Part shown: positions 9,889 through 20,277 of the stretch, one piece after another
How positions within the stretch are numbered: position 1 is the stretch's first letter
How the letters are laid out: every line of letters begins with the position of its first letter
NCBI RefSeq assembly: GCF_030161415.1
Contig: NZ_BSSU01000016.1
Coordinates: 1 to 64,000 of the forward strand
Direction: 5' to 3'
DNA: 64,000 bases
Origin: Thalassotalea eurytherma
GTDB taxonomy: Bacteria > Pseudomonadota > Gammaproteobacteria > Enterobacterales > Alteromonadaceae
Made by a program: the position numbers and the translations under genes
The notes under the pieces: generated by a model
Seen by the model: only the letters and a program-made list of their open reading frames with translations
What the model was told of the DNA's origin: nothing
Database searches by the model: none

Positions 9889-9985
9889 CAGTGGCTATTC
9901 CGTCGACTGGTTGATAAAACTTCGAGAATCTCGAAAAATAAAGCGGGCATTGTACCCGAGATATTGAATTCGGTCACCACTTCCC

Positions 9986-10013
9986 TTTACAGAATCTTCC
10001 TTTAGGTTACAAT
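9986..10013 (+). promoter_or_regulatory. Predicted sigma-70 promoter of ppiB-lpxH
   Basis: TTTACA (9986-9991), a 16-bp spacer and TACAAT (10008-10013) lie about 30 bp upstream of the ppiB ATG in the cysS-ppiB divergent region. Confidence 0.5.
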
Positions 10014-10043
10014 TCTTGCAACTTCTATCGATGAGAAAATAAA

Positions 10044-10535
10044 ATGATTACTTTTCAAACAAACCTTGGTGATATCAAAATCGAACTAAACTTCGACAAA
10101 GCACCAATTACCGCAGAAAACTTTAAGCAATATGCGAGCGATGGCTTTTACAACGGTACTATTTTCCACCGTGTAATTAAGGGCTTTATGGCTCAAGGTG
10201 GTGGTTTTTCTTCAGGTATGGAAGAGAAAGAAACACGTGAAACCATTAAAAATGAAGCAAATAACGGTTTAGAAAACAAACGTGGTACGTTAGCAATGGC
10301 TCGTACTCAAGCGCCTCATTCTGCTTCTGCACAGTTTTTCATTAACTTAACAGACAATGACTTTTTAAACTTTAAGTCTGAAGATATGCACGGCTGGGGT
10401 TACTGTGTATTTGGTGAAGTTGTCGAAGGCATGGATGTTGTGGACAAAATGACTTTAGTTGATACGGGTCGTAACGGTTTCCACGATGATGTTCCTTTAG
10501 AAGAAATCATCATTAATAACACCATTGTTGAATAA
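10044..10535 (+). CDS. ppiB: Peptidyl-prolyl cis-trans isomerase B (cytoplasmic cyclophilin)
   Basis: A 163-residue single-domain cyclophilin without a signal peptide. The active-site block [14 protein letters not shown] (about 38-51) carries the catalytic Arg, and SAQFFINL (about 95-102) carries the substrate-binding Gln and Phe residues. Its size matches E. coli PpiB (164). It lies 18 bp upstream of lpxH; the cysS / ppiB-lpxH arrangement is common in gammaproteobacteria. Confidence 0.96.
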   Translation: MITFQTNLGDIKIELNFDKAPITAENFKQYASDGFYNGTIFHRVIKGFMAQGGGFSSGMEEKETRETIKNEANNGLENKRGTLAMARTQAPHSASAQFFINLTDNDFLNFKSEDMHGWGYCVFGEVVEGMDVVDKMTLVDTGRNGFHDDVPLEEIIINNTIVE

Positions 10536-10553
10536 TTGAGTTAATAAAACTAA

Positions 10554-11300
10554 ATGACTACAACGGTTAAAAAGCAAGTTACCTACTTTATTGCTGACTT
10601 GCATTTAGCGCAGAACAGGCCTGATATTACGGCCTGTTTTTTATCTTTTTTAGAGACAGACGCAATCGAAGCTGAAAAGCTTTATATTCTTGGTGACCTT
10701 TTTGAGCTTTGGTTTGGTGATGATTTTAAATCGCCGCTAAATGATCAAGTCGCTAGCGCATTAACTCAACTTGCTCACTCGGGTACCGAAGTATTCTTTA
10801 TTCATGGCAATCGAGATTTTGTTCTGGGTAACGACTACGCAAACCGTGCGGCAATGACCTTGCTACCAGAAAAAACCACCGTCGACCTATACGGGCAAAA
10901 AGCCTTGATCATGCATGGCGATACCCTGTGCACACGTGATGTTGATTACCAAAAATTTCGTAAAAAATCACGCTCTTGGTGGTGGATGGGCTTAGTTACA
11001 AATTTACCACTTTGGTACCGTAAGCGCCTTGCCGAAGGTTATCGAGAGAAAAGTAAAAACGCCCAACAGACAAAATCATTAGACATAATGGACGTTACGC
11101 CTAGCGAGGTTGTCACTGAACTTGAAGCTTATCATTGTCAATTGATGATTCATGGCCATACTCACAGGCCTGATGTCCATCATATTGAAGCTAACGGTAA
11201 ACCCGCAAAACGCATCGTATTAGGTGATTGGTATGAGCAAGGTGCTTGGTTGAAAGTCACTCCAGAAGAAATGACACTAACGAACTCTCCGTTTGTTTGA
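10554..11300 (+). CDS. lpxH: UDP-2,3-diacylglucosamine diphosphatase LpxH
   Basis: Peripheral inner-membrane metallophosphoesterase of lipid A synthesis, converting UDP-2,3-diacylglucosamine to lipid X. All metal motifs are present: ADLHL (D-x-H, about 14), GDLFELWFGDD (about 47), GNRDF (about 85), HGD (about 121) and HGHTH (about 200). At 248 residues it is slightly longer than E. coli LpxH (240). It probably forms an operon with ppiB. Confidence 0.95.
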   Translation: MTTTVKKQVTYFIADLHLAQNRPDITACFLSFLETDAIEAEKLYILGDLFELWFGDDFKSPLNDQVASALTQLAHSGTEVFFIHGNRDFVLGNDYANRAAMTLLPEKTTVDLYGQKALIMHGDTLCTRDVDYQKFRKKSRSWWWMGLVTNLPLWYRKRLAEGYREKSKNAQQTKSLDIMDVTPSEVVTELEAYHCQLMIHGHTHRPDVHHIEANGKPAKRIVLGDWYEQGAWLKVTPEEMTLTNSPFV

Positions 11301-11590
11301 AGCACCGCGGTTAACTCAGTCAATTTAGTAACCAATTTATCCGTGACGTTTTACTTGCATGATACAAGTACTAATAACTCGAATTTTCACCATCAAACCT
11401 TACTTTTTCTATTCTATTTATTCGAAAGCTCAAATTTGTCGAATAATTTTACAGTTAAGCTTTTCTCACATAAACACCAACCAACAAGAAAAATAAAAAA
11501 ACAATTAAAAACAACAAACTAAACACAACGGCATAATTTGTGCTTTAGATTAACAAAGGCACCTAAAAGCTACGTAAGGCTAATAAAATC

Positions 11591-12574
11591 ATGAAAAACA
11601 CCTATAAATTACTTATATCATCAATGCTTCTTGCTATGTCTACAGGCAGCCAAGCTGGCTTAATCGATCTTATCGACAATACGACAGCAGCAACAGGCGA
11701 TTACGGTAATGTTACAGTAACGTTTGGTGGTATCTTTCCAGAATATGATGCATCCGTATTAGATGAAAATGAATCAATGATTCGAACGAGCTACTTACTT
11801 GAAGGCGTGACTCAACAAAACCTACGAGATACTGGCCTTAACGGTATTGGTAGTGCTAATCCAGCTGACTTTACGGGCCTATACGTAGAGACATTTGATA
11901 CAAGAACAACACTTGGCCAAGATTTAGATGATGCTGACCCTCTCAAATTCCCAGGTACTCCTCATTTAGGTAATAATACTCAAGGAGTAAATAGTGGATG
12001 TGGTGTCAATGGCGTTTCTTCAGGTGTAACTGTAGCGGGTGATTACGGTGTTACAAACCAAAACATTGGTGGAACCGCCGTGATAGATAGAGGTGTAAAC
12101 GACAACAACCAAGGTATAAACACTACGTGTTTTGCTTATACACCAACCTCAAGAGCTGCTTTAAACCCAACGTCAGAGGTAGCACTTGATTTTAGCGGTA
12201 TTTTAGATAGTGCGGGACAAATAACAAATAGCCAGATGTACGTTGACTATTTAGGTTTTTTCTGGGGAACGATAGATAGCTATAATAGCTTCGACTTTTA
12301 TCGAGACAATGAACTTATCGCGCACATCGACGGCCTTGACTTATTTAATGATTTTGGTGGACTCAACCTTGGTCGCAATGGAGAATATGTAAACTTCATT
12401 TTTGACGAAGATGCTGGCTTTGACAAGCTTGTTGTTACCTCATCAGGCATAGCAACAGAGTTTGACAATATTGTAAATAGAATCGTTCCTGTGAATGTAC
12501 CAGAGCCATCTACACTTGCTATTTTTGCATTAGGTTGCATGGGATTAGCACTTAGGAAGACTAAAAGAATATAG
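11591..12574 (+). CDS. Secreted protein with PEP-CTERM sorting signal
   Basis: A 327-residue protein with an N-terminal signal peptide (hydrophobic 8-20, cleavage near SQAG) and a typical PEP-CTERM tail: VPEPSTLAIF, a hydrophobic stretch and the basic end RKTKRI. The family is processed by an exosortase, and no exosortase gene lies in the window. The central region is rich in Asn, Gly and Asp, looks like beta-structure and matches no family I can name. It is transcribed alone, between a 290-bp AT-rich leader and a hairpin terminator. Confidence 0.85.
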   Translation: MKNTYKLLISSMLLAMSTGSQAGLIDLIDNTTAATGDYGNVTVTFGGIFPEYDASVLDENESMIRTSYLLEGVTQQNLRDTGLNGIGSANPADFTGLYVETFDTRTTLGQDLDDADPLKFPGTPHLGNNTQGVNSGCGVNGVSSGVTVAGDYGVTNQNIGGTAVIDRGVNDNNQGINTTCFAYTPTSRAALNPTSEVALDFSGILDSAGQITNSQMYVDYLGFFWGTIDSYNSFDFYRDNELIAHIDGLDLFNDFGGLNLGRNGEYVNFIFDEDAGFDKLVVTSSGIATEFDNIVNRIVPVNVPEPSTLAIFALGCMGLALRKTKRI

Positions 12575-12594
12575 GTAGCTAACGTACCAATTAA

Positions 12595-12623
12595 GAAAGC
12601 ACCTCTACATAGGTGCTTTTTTA
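12595..12623 (+). terminator. Rho-independent terminator of the PEP-CTERM gene
   Basis: AAAGCACCT, a 6-nt loop and AGGTGCTTTTTT form a perfect 9-bp stem with a T-run, 20 nt after the stop codon. A second, smaller palindrome (ATCTGTCA/TGACAGAT, 12626-12648) follows directly. Confidence 0.85.
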
Positions 12624-12874
12624 TTATCTGTCACTATCAATGACAGATAGTTAGTATTTTAAAAACAGAGTCTTAAATATCGTTATTTAGCTGCTTACAA
12701 TTCAAATCATTCAAGCGACATATTCACACTACATGACCTTGTTTAAGGTGAGTTAGTCGTGTCTAAATAAGTTATTACGCAGGTATGCTTTGCATAACCT
12801 GAGATCGGAAATATATCCTATTAAGCGCTAGGTCGCACAACGGGCAATATTCAAAGATATCGGGATATTATGGA

Positions 12875-12962
12875 TGGCGGTGACGGAGAGATTCGAACTC
12901 TCGATACGTTGCCGTATACACACTTTCCAGGCGTGCTCCTTCAGCCACTCGGACACGTCACC
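12875..12962 (-). tRNA. tRNA-Ser (anticodon GGA)
   Basis: An 88-nt class II tRNA with a long variable arm. Acceptor GGTGACG pairs with CGTCACC, the anticodon loop is CTGGAAA (anticodon GGA), the T-loop is GTTCGAATC and CCA is encoded. It lies downstream of nadA, behind that gene's terminator. Confidence 0.96.
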
Positions 12963-13007
12963 TTTTTGGAATCTTAAAAACGTTACCTTTTCAAGGCGGG
13001 CTATGGT

Positions 13008-13037
13008 AAAAAAAAAGCCTTGGCTAAGCAAGGCTTT
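13008..13037 (-). terminator. Rho-independent terminator of nadA
   Basis: On the minus strand AAAGCCTTG, a 6-nt loop and CAAGGCTTT precede a long T-run, 45 nt after the nadA stop. This separates nadA from tRNA-Ser. Confidence 0.85.
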
Positions 13038-13081
13038 ATTCTATGTATTTTCAGCAAAATAACTTTTGCATCTAATTTACG

Positions 13082-14122
13082 TTACTTTTTAAGTGAAGAT
13101 GTAAAATCTAGCATTCTGTTCGTTGATCTAAGCGCACCTATACGCACTTCATCGCTTACAAACACTTCTTTACCTGATGGGTCAATTAACGCTTCTTCGA
13201 TTGCCTGAAGGCCATTCATCGCCATCCAAGGGCAATGTGCACAGCTTCTGCAAGTTGCACCTTCACCTGCGGTTGGTGCTTCAAAGAATTCTTTATCAGG
13301 GCACAACTGCTGCATCTTATAAAAAATGCCACGATCGGTCGCAACAATAAACTTTTTATTAGGTAAATCTTGCGCTGATTTGATTAGCATAGAGGTTGAA
13401 CCAACAGCATCGGCTAAATCAACTATTTCACTAGGAGATTCTGGGTGAACTAAAACGGCCGCATCAGGATGCAGCTTTTTCATATCAAAAAGCGCTTTAG
13501 TTTTGAATTCATCATGAACAATACAAGCGCCCTGCCACATCAACATATCTGCATCAGTTTGCTTTTGAATATAATTGCCTAAGTGACGATCTGGGCCCCA
13601 TATAATCTTTTCACCTTGATCATCTAGGTGTTCAACAATTTCAAGGGCGCAAGAAGAAGTTACGATCCAGTCAGCGCGCGCTTTAACAGCAGGTGAAGTA
13701 TTGGCGTACACCACAACAGTACGATCTGGGTGCTCATTACAAAACGCATCAAATTGATCGATAGGACAACCTAAATCTAGAGAACACGTTGCTTCTAAAG
13801 TTGGCATCACTACGGTTTTTTCAGGCGTAAGAACTTTTGCTGTTTCGCCCATGAATTTAACACCGGCAATGATGAGAATGTCAGCTTCATGTTGATTGCC
13901 AAAACGAGCCATTTCCAATGAATCAGCAACGCAACCACCGGTTTCTTCAGCTAACGCCTGAATTTCAGGGTCGGTATAGTAATGAGCGATTAGAACCGCG
14001 TTTTTTTCTTTTAGCAAAGACTTGATGCGCGCTTTGTATGCTGATTTTTCATCAGCAGATAAGGTCGCGGGTTTCGCTGGAAACTGAAAATCGATATCTA
14101 CAGCTAAATTGCTTTGGCTCAT
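13082..14122 (-). CDS. nadA: Quinolinate synthase NadA
   Basis: A [4Fe-4S] enzyme that condenses iminoaspartate with dihydroxyacetone phosphate to quinolinate in NAD synthesis. From the ATG at 14122 (MSQSNL) it has 346 residues, like E. coli NadA. The three cluster cysteines are visible in [20 protein letters not shown] and the C-terminal [13 protein letters not shown] block. A GTG at 14140 would add six residues. The neighbouring tRNAs and the tol operon run on the same strand, but a terminator isolates nadA downstream. Confidence 0.97.
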   Translation of the reverse strand: MSQSNLAVDIDFQFPAKPATLSADEKSAYKARIKSLLKEKNAVLIAHYYTDPEIQALAEETGGCVADSLEMARFGNQHEADILIIAGVKFMGETAKVLTPEKTVVMPTLEATCSLDLGCPIDQFDAFCNEHPDRTVVVYANTSPAVKARADWIVTSSCALEIVEHLDDQGEKIIWGPDRHLGNYIQKQTDADMLMWQGACIVHDEFKTKALFDMKKLHPDAAVLVHPESPSEIVDLADAVGSTSMLIKSAQDLPNKKFIVATDRGIFYKMQQLCPDKEFFEAPTAGEGATCRSCAHCPWMAMNGLQAIEEALIDPSGKEVFVSDEVRIGALRSTNRMLDFTSSLKK

Positions 14123-14252
14123 AATAAAACTAACTACCACTTGGAAATAAAAACGGCGGCAATTATACGTGATCGAGACGACAAAGTGTATAACTTGGTT
14201 GCAATTTTATTAAGACTTGATGACAGAATAAATAAGATACCACTTGAAAAAG

Positions 14253-14328
14253 TGGTCGGTCGTGAAGGATTTGAACCTTCGACAAATTGGTTAAAAGCCA
14301 ACTGCTCTACCAACTGAGCTAACGACCG
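14253..14328 (-). tRNA. tRNA-Lys (anticodon UUU), copy 3
   Basis: A 76-nt cloverleaf with acceptor CGGTCGT/ACGACCG, anticodon loop CTTTTAA (anticodon TTT), T-loop GTTCAAATC and encoded CCA. It is the most downstream of three apparently identical copies on the minus strand. Confidence 0.97.
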
Positions 14329-14361
14329 ATATAGAAAATTTGTAGTAAGAAGTAAAAGGAG

Positions 14362-14437
14362 TGGTCGGTCGTGAAGGATTTGAACCTTCGACAAATTGGT
14401 TAAAAGCCAACTGCTCTACCAACTGAGCTAACGACCG
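14362..14437 (-). tRNA. tRNA-Lys (anticodon UUU), copy 2
   Basis: Same sequence as the copies at 14253 and 14483, with anticodon TTT and encoded CCA. Spacers between copies are only 33 and 45 bp and differ from one another, while the tRNA bodies do not. Confidence 0.97.
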
Positions 14438-14482
14438 ATTACTAATTACTTTTTGATGGAATCCCAACGACTTTGGTGGAAG

Positions 14483-14558
14483 TGGTCGGTCGTGAAGGAT
14501 TTGAACCTTCGACAAATTGGTTAAAAGCCAACTGCTCTACCAACTGAGCTAACGACCG
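14483..14558 (-). tRNA. tRNA-Lys (anticodon UUU), copy 1
   Basis: Promoter-proximal copy of the tRNA-Lys triplet, with acceptor CGGTCGT, anticodon TTT and encoded CCA. It lies downstream of the tol-pal-cpoB operon on the same strand. Clustering of tRNA-Lys behind ybgF/cpoB is also seen in enterobacteria. Confidence 0.97.
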
Positions 14559-14712
14559 ATATCCATCATGCTTTGCACTACTCGTTCAAAGCGAGGCATA
14601 TGATACTCATAATTTTATTCTGTGCAACAAGAAAATTCGCTTTTTTTGAATTTATTATTCTAATTGCACAAAAAGACCACAATACGATTACATTATCAGC
14701 AAATATAACTAA

Positions 14713-15507
14713 TTACTGTAAACTTTCTAGTCGTGGTTTCGCTAATTGAGCTGCAGATGAACTCGGATATTCTGCCACTAATTGACGATATAAAACGACT
14801 GCGCGTGCGTTATCGTTTTGTTTTTGAGCAACCATACCAAGTTTTAGTAATGCATCACTGCGCTTACTTGACCCTTCATGTTGATTTACAACAATTGAGA
14901 ATTCTTGTTTTGCTCGCTCTAAGTCGCCTTTATTAAACAATAATTGTCCTAACCAATAATGCGCGTTCGGTGCATATGATGACTCAGGGTACTTTTGATT
15001 AAAGGCTTCAAACTCAGGAATAGCTTCATCGTAGCGCTTATCCTTGAGCACCATATTAACTGCGCGATCATAAGCTTCATTTTCAGTAAGATCTGAACTG
15101 TAATTGATAGCAGGCGTTGATGGCGAAGTTACGGCGACAACAGACGGCACTGTAGGTGCTGGTTTGATTGCCTCTGTTACTCGTTTATCAAGCTCTTGGT
15201 ATAGATCACGTTGACGTTCTAGGATTTGACTCAACTTATGAGAGTGTAATTCTGTGACGCCGCGAAGTTCATCAACTTCACTTTGTAATTCATTAAGTTG
15301 CTGTTGCATCATCACCTGGTTTTTATTACGCACACTAAGTTGGCGTTCTAAATTTTGTAAACGCTGCTCTACAGAAAGCGACGATAAGGTAGATGATGTC
15401 GTTGTCATAGATTGACCACTAGCATCAATAACTGGTGCTGGTGGCGCAGCTAGCGCCTGCGCGCTAACTGCCAATGAAACACCTAATAAAACGTTATTAA
15501 GATTCAT
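14713..15507 (-). CDS. cpoB: Cell division coordinator CpoB (YbgF), Tol-Pal associated
   Basis: A 264-residue periplasmic protein with a signal peptide (1-20, cleavage near ALAA), a coiled-coil trimerisation region (about 45-110, Gln-rich) and C-terminal TPR repeats (about 140-260; ENEAYDRAVNMVLKDKRYDE and following). CpoB couples outer-membrane constriction by Tol-Pal to PBP1B-driven septal peptidoglycan synthesis. It is the last gene of the tol operon, 12 bp after pal. Confidence 0.95.
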   Translation of the reverse strand: MNLNNVLLGVSLAVSAQALAAPPAPVIDASGQSMTTTSSTLSSLSVEQRLQNLERQLSVRNKNQVMMQQQLNELQSEVDELRGVTELHSHKLSQILERQRDLYQELDKRVTEAIKPAPTVPSVVAVTSPSTPAINYSSDLTENEAYDRAVNMVLKDKRYDEAIPEFEAFNQKYPESSYAPNAHYWLGQLLFNKGDLERAKQEFSIVVNQHEGSSKRSDALLKLGMVAQKQNDNARAVVLYRQLVAEYPSSSAAQLAKPRLESLQ

Positions 15508-15519
15508 TGAATAACCTGA

Positions 15520-16071
15520 TTAGTATACTAATACTGCACGACGGTTTTTAGCAAACGCGTTTTCGCTGCGATCTTTAACCATCGGCTTTTCTTCACCATA
15601 GCTAACTACGTTAATTTGTGAAGAAGAAACACCTAACGTTTCTAAGTAAGTCGCAACAGCTTTAGCACGACGCTCGCCTAATGCAATGTTGTATTCAGGT
15701 GTACCGCGCTCATCAGCATGACCTTCAACTAATACGGTTGTATTTGGGTTAGCAGCTAAGAATTGTGCGTGCGCTTCTAAAACAGCAGCAAACGTTGAGC
15801 TTACAGAAGACTTATCAAAGTCGAAGTATACGATATGCTCAGAACGCAATTTAGCTAGTTCTTGACGCTTTTGCTCTTCAATTTCAGCAGCACGTTTTGC
15901 AGCAGCAACACGTACAGCTTCTGCTTCACGTTCTGCTTGAGCTTGTGCTTGTGCTTCAGCATTAGTGTCTACAGTGCTTTGTGTTTCAGTTTCGTCATTA
16001 GAGCTACAAGCGGCTAATGTGAACATTGGTAATGCGATAGCTAAGGCTTTAACTGTTTTGTTTAAGCGCAT
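15520..16071 (-). CDS. pal: Peptidoglycan-associated lipoprotein Pal
   Basis: A 183-residue outer-membrane lipoprotein. The signal peptide ends in lipobox LAAC (acylated Cys at about 22). An Ala/Gln/Glu-rich linker (about 35-75) follows, then an OmpA-like peptidoglycan-binding domain with YFDFDKSSV and [21 protein letters not shown]-type motifs (about 85-150). It anchors the Tol complex to the cell wall and to TolB. It sits in the order tolB-pal-cpoB. Confidence 0.97.
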   Translation of the reverse strand: MRLNKTVKALAIALPMFTLAACSSNDETETQSTVDTNAEAQAQAQAEREAEAVRVAAAKRAAEIEEQKRQELAKLRSEHIVYFDFDKSSVSSTFAAVLEAHAQFLAANPNTTVLVEGHADERGTPEYNIALGERRAKAVATYLETLGVSSSQINVVSYGEEKPMVKDRSENAFAKNRRAVLVY

Positions 16072-16109
16072 TTCATTTTCCTTTTTATTAATTTTAAATT
16101 AACTGTTAA

Positions 16110-17456
16110 TTATAAAAATGGCGACCATGATGGTGATTTTACTTGACCATTTAATGCAGGTAAACGCGCTTTAAAGCGACCATCAACAGACACTAAACTC
16201 AACACTTGGCGGTTATTATGCATGGTCGAGTAAATAATAATGCCACCATTTGGTGACAAACTCGGCGATTCATCAAGTCTAGTTTTAGTTAACACTTGAA
16301 AAACGCCTGTATCAAATTCCTGTTTTGCTAAGTGGTATTGACCACGTGTGCGGTTAACCATAATCAACTGGCGACCATCGGGGGTAATTGAACCACCTAA
16401 ATTCATTTCACCATCAAAGGTTAAGCGACGAATTTTTCCATCGAGTAAATTTACGCGATATAGCTGTGCTTTTCCACCCCGTTCTGAACTAAATACCAAT
16501 GATTTTCCATCAGGTGACCAATTCGGCTCTGTATCAATAGCTCTATGACGTGTTACACGACGTAACCTTTTGGTGGCAATATCCATAATATACACTTCAG
16601 GGTTGCCATCTTTCGACAGCACCATCGCAAGCTTGGTTCCGTCTGGTGAGAACACGGGTGCTGAATTAATGCCTTTAAAAGAGCTTATTAATTGACGCTG
16701 TCCTGTGTAAATATCGATAGTAAAAATTTGGGCTTGATGATTTTCAAAGGTAACATAAGCAAGCTGTTCGCCATTTGGATGCCAGTTTGGTGACATAAGC
16801 GGTTCATTTGAACGTAATAATACCTGTTCATTTGCTCCATCATAGTCAGCAATTACTAACTGGTAAGGTCTATCCCCTTCATCACGGACAATGACATAAG
16901 CAATTTGCGTTAAAAAGGCACCACGCGTACCCGTTAATTGCTCATAAACTTTATTTGAAATGGTGTGAGCATAGCGACGGAATTGATCTGCGGCAATCTC
17001 AACCCCTGACTCAACCAAGATATGATCCTTAGCATTGACTAAGCGCCCACCTGACAACATTTGTGCTTCGCCACCAGTCACTTGACCACGAATAACATCA
17101 ATTAGCTGAAAATTAATTTGATATCTGCCAATACTGGTTTCGTTAATTTCACCAATAACAATAGCTTCAACGCCCGTTGATGCCCATGCAGCATAGTCAA
17201 CTTCTTTATCAGAAGCAGGAAGTTGTGGGTATTGAGAGGCATCAATTGGACTAAATTTACCACTAACAAGTAAATCGAAACTAACCACGTCAGCAATGCT
17301 CTCAGGTAGTGGATTAATACCGTTATATTTAAAAGGCAAAACCGCTATTGGGCGTGCGCTATCAATCCCTTCCGTTATGATAATTTCTAGGGTCGCTCTT
17401 GCTTGAGTAGACACAAGCGAGGCTATCAAAACAACTAGTAGGTAAATATGCTTCAT
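16110..17456 (-). CDS. tolB: Tol-Pal system protein TolB
   Basis: A periplasmic protein of 448 residues from the ATG at 17456 (MKHIYLL). It has a signal peptide (1-22, ending near TQARA), an N-terminal TolB domain (LPFKYNG region) and a C-terminal six-bladed beta-propeller with repeated SPDG/SPNG/WSPDGK motifs. It binds Pal and the TolA C-terminus during division. The frame extends to a TTG at 17480, but the ATG gives the family-like signal peptide. Confidence 0.96.
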   Translation of the reverse strand: MKHIYLLVVLIASLVSTQARATLEIIITEGIDSARPIAVLPFKYNGINPLPESIADVVSFDLLVSGKFSPIDASQYPQLPASDKEVDYAAWASTGVEAIVIGEINETSIGRYQINFQLIDVIRGQVTGGEAQMLSGGRLVNAKDHILVESGVEIAADQFRRYAHTISNKVYEQLTGTRGAFLTQIAYVIVRDEGDRPYQLVIADYDGANEQVLLRSNEPLMSPNWHPNGEQLAYVTFENHQAQIFTIDIYTGQRQLISSFKGINSAPVFSPDGTKLAMVLSKDGNPEVYIMDIATKRLRRVTRHRAIDTEPNWSPDGKSLVFSSERGGKAQLYRVNLLDGKIRRLTFDGEMNLGGSITPDGRQLIMVNRTRGQYHLAKQEFDTGVFQVLTKTRLDESPSLSPNGGIIIYSTMHNNRQVLSLVSVDGRFKARLPALNGQVKSPSWSPFL

Positions 17457-17500
17457 AACAATTTTGTAAAACACTCTCAAAGTTAGTTTATATTATTTAA

Positions 17501-18436
17501 TTAAAATTCAGGTCTAAAGGTAAAACTAATGTTACGCATTTCGTTGAACACTTCTGGATCTTTTGACACTGGCAAAGTGCCTGCTTTTAACACCGCAGTT
17601 TTCGCTGCATTACAAACGGTGGTATCACCACTTGTTGCTTGAACATTCGTAACAAAACCTGATGGTGCTAAACTTATTGCTAATTTACAAGACTTTCCTT
17701 CCATTGTGCTACGGTCTGTTATTAAATTGCGCTGAATGGTTTGCGTAATCAATGCAGTAAAACGCTGAATCTCAGTTTGCATTTGAGCGCGTCGTGCTTT
17801 TTGTCGCTCAGCCATCTCCTGCGCCATTTGTTCCGCAAGCATTTGTTCCTCGAGTGCACGTTCTCGAGCTTCTTGCTCTTTACGTTTGCGCTCAGCTTCT
17901 TTTTTCTTACGTAAATCTTCTGCTTTTTTCGCTTCAGCTTCTTCTCTTAATCGCTTGGCTTTAGCCGCAGCAGCCGCCTTTTCAGCTTGTTGTTGCTCTT
18001 GCTCTTTTGCCTTTCGTAATTTGTCGGCTTGTTCAGCTTTCGCTTTTGCTTGTCGCGCTGCTTCGTCGGCACGCTTTTTATCTTGCTCTTTCTGTTTGCG
18101 TTGTTTTTCTAATGACTTTATTCGCGCTTGTTCTTTCGCACGTTTTTTCTGAGCGTCAGACGCTCGTCTTTCCAAATCGCGAATACGCTTTGCTTCAGCG
18201 GCTTTTTCATCGGCTTTTTGCTTACGGATTTGCTTAACACGCGCTTCTAACTTCGTTTTATCAACGGTTACCGCTTTAATCGGTTCTATTTTGTCATTTT
18301 CTTGAGTTACTGCTGTGGCCGTCATTGTCGGTGTTGGCTTCTCATGTGACGAAAACTCACCAAATAATAAAACCACTGCGATAATACAGTGCAATATAAA
18401 ACTTAATACTAATGCTGTTGAATACTTCAAGGCCAA
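17501..18436 (-). CDS. tolA: Cell envelope integrity protein TolA
   Basis: A 311-residue inner-membrane protein with one N-terminal helix (about 8-26), a very long Lys/Glu/Ala/Arg-rich helical domain II (about 55-220) and a C-terminal globular domain III (about 225-311; TLITQTIQRNLI, and CKLAISLAPSGFVTNV with its Cys partner in TVCNAAK). It transmits proton-motive force from TolQR to TolB-Pal. It is shorter than E. coli TolA (421), mainly in domain II. The coiled coil produces long antisense open frames that are not genes. Confidence 0.95.
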   Translation of the reverse strand: MALKYSTALVLSFILHCIIAVVLLFGEFSSHEKPTPTMTATAVTQENDKIEPIKAVTVDKTKLEARVKQIRKQKADEKAAEAKRIRDLERRASDAQKKRAKEQARIKSLEKQRKQKEQDKKRADEAARQAKAKAEQADKLRKAKEQEQQQAEKAAAAAKAKRLREEAEAKKAEDLRKKKEAERKRKEQEARERALEEQMLAEQMAQEMAERQKARRAQMQTEIQRFTALITQTIQRNLITDRSTMEGKSCKLAISLAPSGFVTNVQATSGDTTVCNAAKTAVLKAGTLPVSKDPEVFNEMRNISFTFRPEF

Positions 18437-18437
18437 C

Positions 18438-18863
18438 TTAGTTCTCCGGTGTATCAGTCATTAAACCAACAGACGGCACGCCCGCTTGCTTTTGCAACAT
18501 CACCATCAATTGCACAACCGCGTCGTAGCTCACGCTTCCATCACCGTTAACAACAACGGGGCGATCAGGTTCAACGACAAGACGTGCCGCTACTTCTTCC
18601 GCTAATGCTTGTACAGACATAGGAATGTTTTCCCCCACGCCATTTGCTAAATAGTAGTTTCCATCGGCATCAACTGACGCTACTAATGGGGTTTTACTAT
18701 CTTTATCAAGAGGTTCTGCTTCAGCCTGTGGCAAGTCTACTTTAACGCCTTGCGTAATTAATGGTGCCGTCACCATAAAAATAATCAGTAGCACTAACAT
18801 CACATCGATATACGGTACAACGTTGATTTCAGCAACTTTACGTCGTCTAACCCTTTGGTACAT
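18438..18863 (-). CDS. tolR: Tol-Pal system protein TolR
   Basis: A 141-residue ExbD/TolR family protein with a short basic N-terminus, a single membrane helix (about 17-38) holding the conserved Asp in PYIDVMLVLL, and a periplasmic dimerisation domain. With TolQ it forms the proton channel that energises TolA. It begins 10 bp after tolQ, and its stop is one base from the tolA start. Confidence 0.97.
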   Translation of the reverse strand: MYQRVRRRKVAEINVVPYIDVMLVLLIIFMVTAPLITQGVKVDLPQAEAEPLDKDSKTPLVASVDADGNYYLANGVGENIPMSVQALAEEVAARLVVEPDRPVVVNGDGSVSYDAVVQLMVMLQKQAGVPSVGLMTDTPEN

Positions 18864-18873
18864 ATCGGTAGCC

Positions 18874-19551
18874 TTAGTCTTCAGTCATTACTTGGCGTTG
18901 AAGAATACTAGAAAACTCTTCCATAAAATTGGCATATGAATTTTCTAACTTTTCTACTTTATGACTAAATCGGTTGTAAGCTATAACTGCTGGAATTGCC
19001 GCGAATAACCCCATTGCAGTAGCCACTAACGCTTCAGCAATACCAGGGGCAACCATAGCTAATGTCGCTTGTTTAACAGCGCCTAGAGCAATAAATGAAT
19101 TCATAATACCCCATACGGTACCGAATAATCCGATATATGGACTAATTGAACCTACTGTTGCCATAAATGGTAAGTGCTTTTCTAGTTGATCAACTTCTCT
19201 TGATAATGCGACACGCATTGAACGATGTGTACCATCGACAATTAGACTTGGTGTTTGACTGCTAGATTTTCTAAGGCGAACAAATTCTTTAAAGCCTGCA
19301 ACAAATAAACTTTCAATGCCTGAGATGTCTTGCTTACTGTTTACGTCATTATAAAGCTTGCTAAGGTCGGCACCTCCCCAAAAGGTATCTTCAAATTGGT
19401 GAAGTTTTGCTTGGGCGCTATTAAGTGCAGCGCGACGTTGAAAAATCATCGCCCAACAAATAACAGAAAAGCTCAGTAAAATAAGCATAACGACTTTTAC
19501 TAATAAACTCGCTTGTAAAAACAGATCTAAAATTGAGAGTTCAGCTGACAC
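18874..19551 (-). CDS. tolQ: Tol-Pal system protein TolQ
   Basis: A 225-residue MotA/TolQ/ExbB-family inner-membrane protein with a first helix at about 12-35, a cytoplasmic loop, and two further helices at about 130-155 and 165-195 ([34 protein letters not shown]). It forms the pentameric stator around TolR. The start overlaps the end of ybgC by 11 bp, which indicates translational coupling. Confidence 0.97.
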   Translation of the reverse strand: MSAELSILDLFLQASLLVKVVMLILLSFSVICWAMIFQRRAALNSAQAKLHQFEDTFWGGADLSKLYNDVNSKQDISGIESLFVAGFKEFVRLRKSSSQTPSLIVDGTHRSMRVALSREVDQLEKHLPFMATVGSISPYIGLFGTVWGIMNSFIALGAVKQATLAMVAPGIAEALVATAMGLFAAIPAVIAYNRFSHKVEKLENSYANFMEEFSSILQRQVMTED

Positions 19552-19951
19552 TTTCTAAGGCTCCTAAGATAAAAGATGGTATGGCGACCGGTTTATTTTT
19601 ATTAAAATCTACGCATGCAACGTTAACTTCTACTTCGCACAACTTAACCCCTTGCTCATTGACAATTTCTTGGTTAAAGACGATGGAAGCGCGTTTTAGT
19701 TTATTGATTTGCGTTTTTACCGTGAGTAAATCATCCAGCCGCGCTGATGCTAAGTTATTCATTGCTACTTTTGTGACCACAAAACCAATGCTTTGTTCTA
19801 AAAATTTTATTTGGCTTATACCTAAAGCACGCAACCATTCAGTACGAGCACGTTCACAAAATTTTAAGTAATTGGCATAGTAGACTATTCCACCGGCGTC
19901 TGTGTCTTCATAATAAACACGAATGGGGCATTGAAATAAGGATTCAGACAT
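19541..19951 (-). CDS. ybgC: Tol-Pal-associated acyl-CoA thioesterase YbgC
   Basis: A 136-residue hot-dog fold thioesterase. [19 protein letters not shown] (about 12-30) contains the catalytic Asp of the YbgC/4HBT family. It hydrolyses acyl-CoA and is the conserved first gene of the tol-pal operon, probably linked to phospholipid metabolism at the inner membrane. Confidence 0.96.
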   Translation of the reverse strand: MSESLFQCPIRVYYEDTDAGGIVYYANYLKFCERARTEWLRALGISQIKFLEQSIGFVVTKVAMNNLASARLDDLLTVKTQINKLKRASIVFNQEIVNEQGVKLCEVEVNVACVDFNKNKPVAIPSFILGALESVS

Positions 19952-20277
19952 CTAGCTTTTTAATTATTTTTGGTTGATGCCTATCTTAATAGATTAGCTA
20001 TATCAACGACAAGCTTTAGCGCAGTAATGCAACAAAAAGTCACAAATAATCTGCAAAAATAAAATTATTTAATTTATTTATTAACTAATCGGCATCCATT
20101 TAGCGATATACATTACCAATCAACGAGTGGCTTACCTGTAATGAATATTCAGAAACTAGCGCGAATTTAGCTTAAAAACCTATAAACACTCGAATATTTA
20201 TTCACTTTCTAATTTTGATCTTAATCGCTATAACTTATTCATTAGTTTTTCTAATGCGAAAAACAAAATATTTTTTC

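Noticed and set aside
12828-13062. Short open frames across the tRNA-Ser gene
   Set aside because: They run through the tRNA and its flanking terminator and encode the tRNA sequence in sense or antisense.
14134-14515. Open frames through the tRNA-Lys repeats
   Set aside because: Their near-identical peptides are translations of the repeated tRNA genes, not proteins.
17886-18237. Open frames antisense to tolA
   Set aside because: They are low-complexity Ser/Cys/Phe-rich shadows of the Lys/Glu/Ala coiled-coil of TolA and have no start signals.
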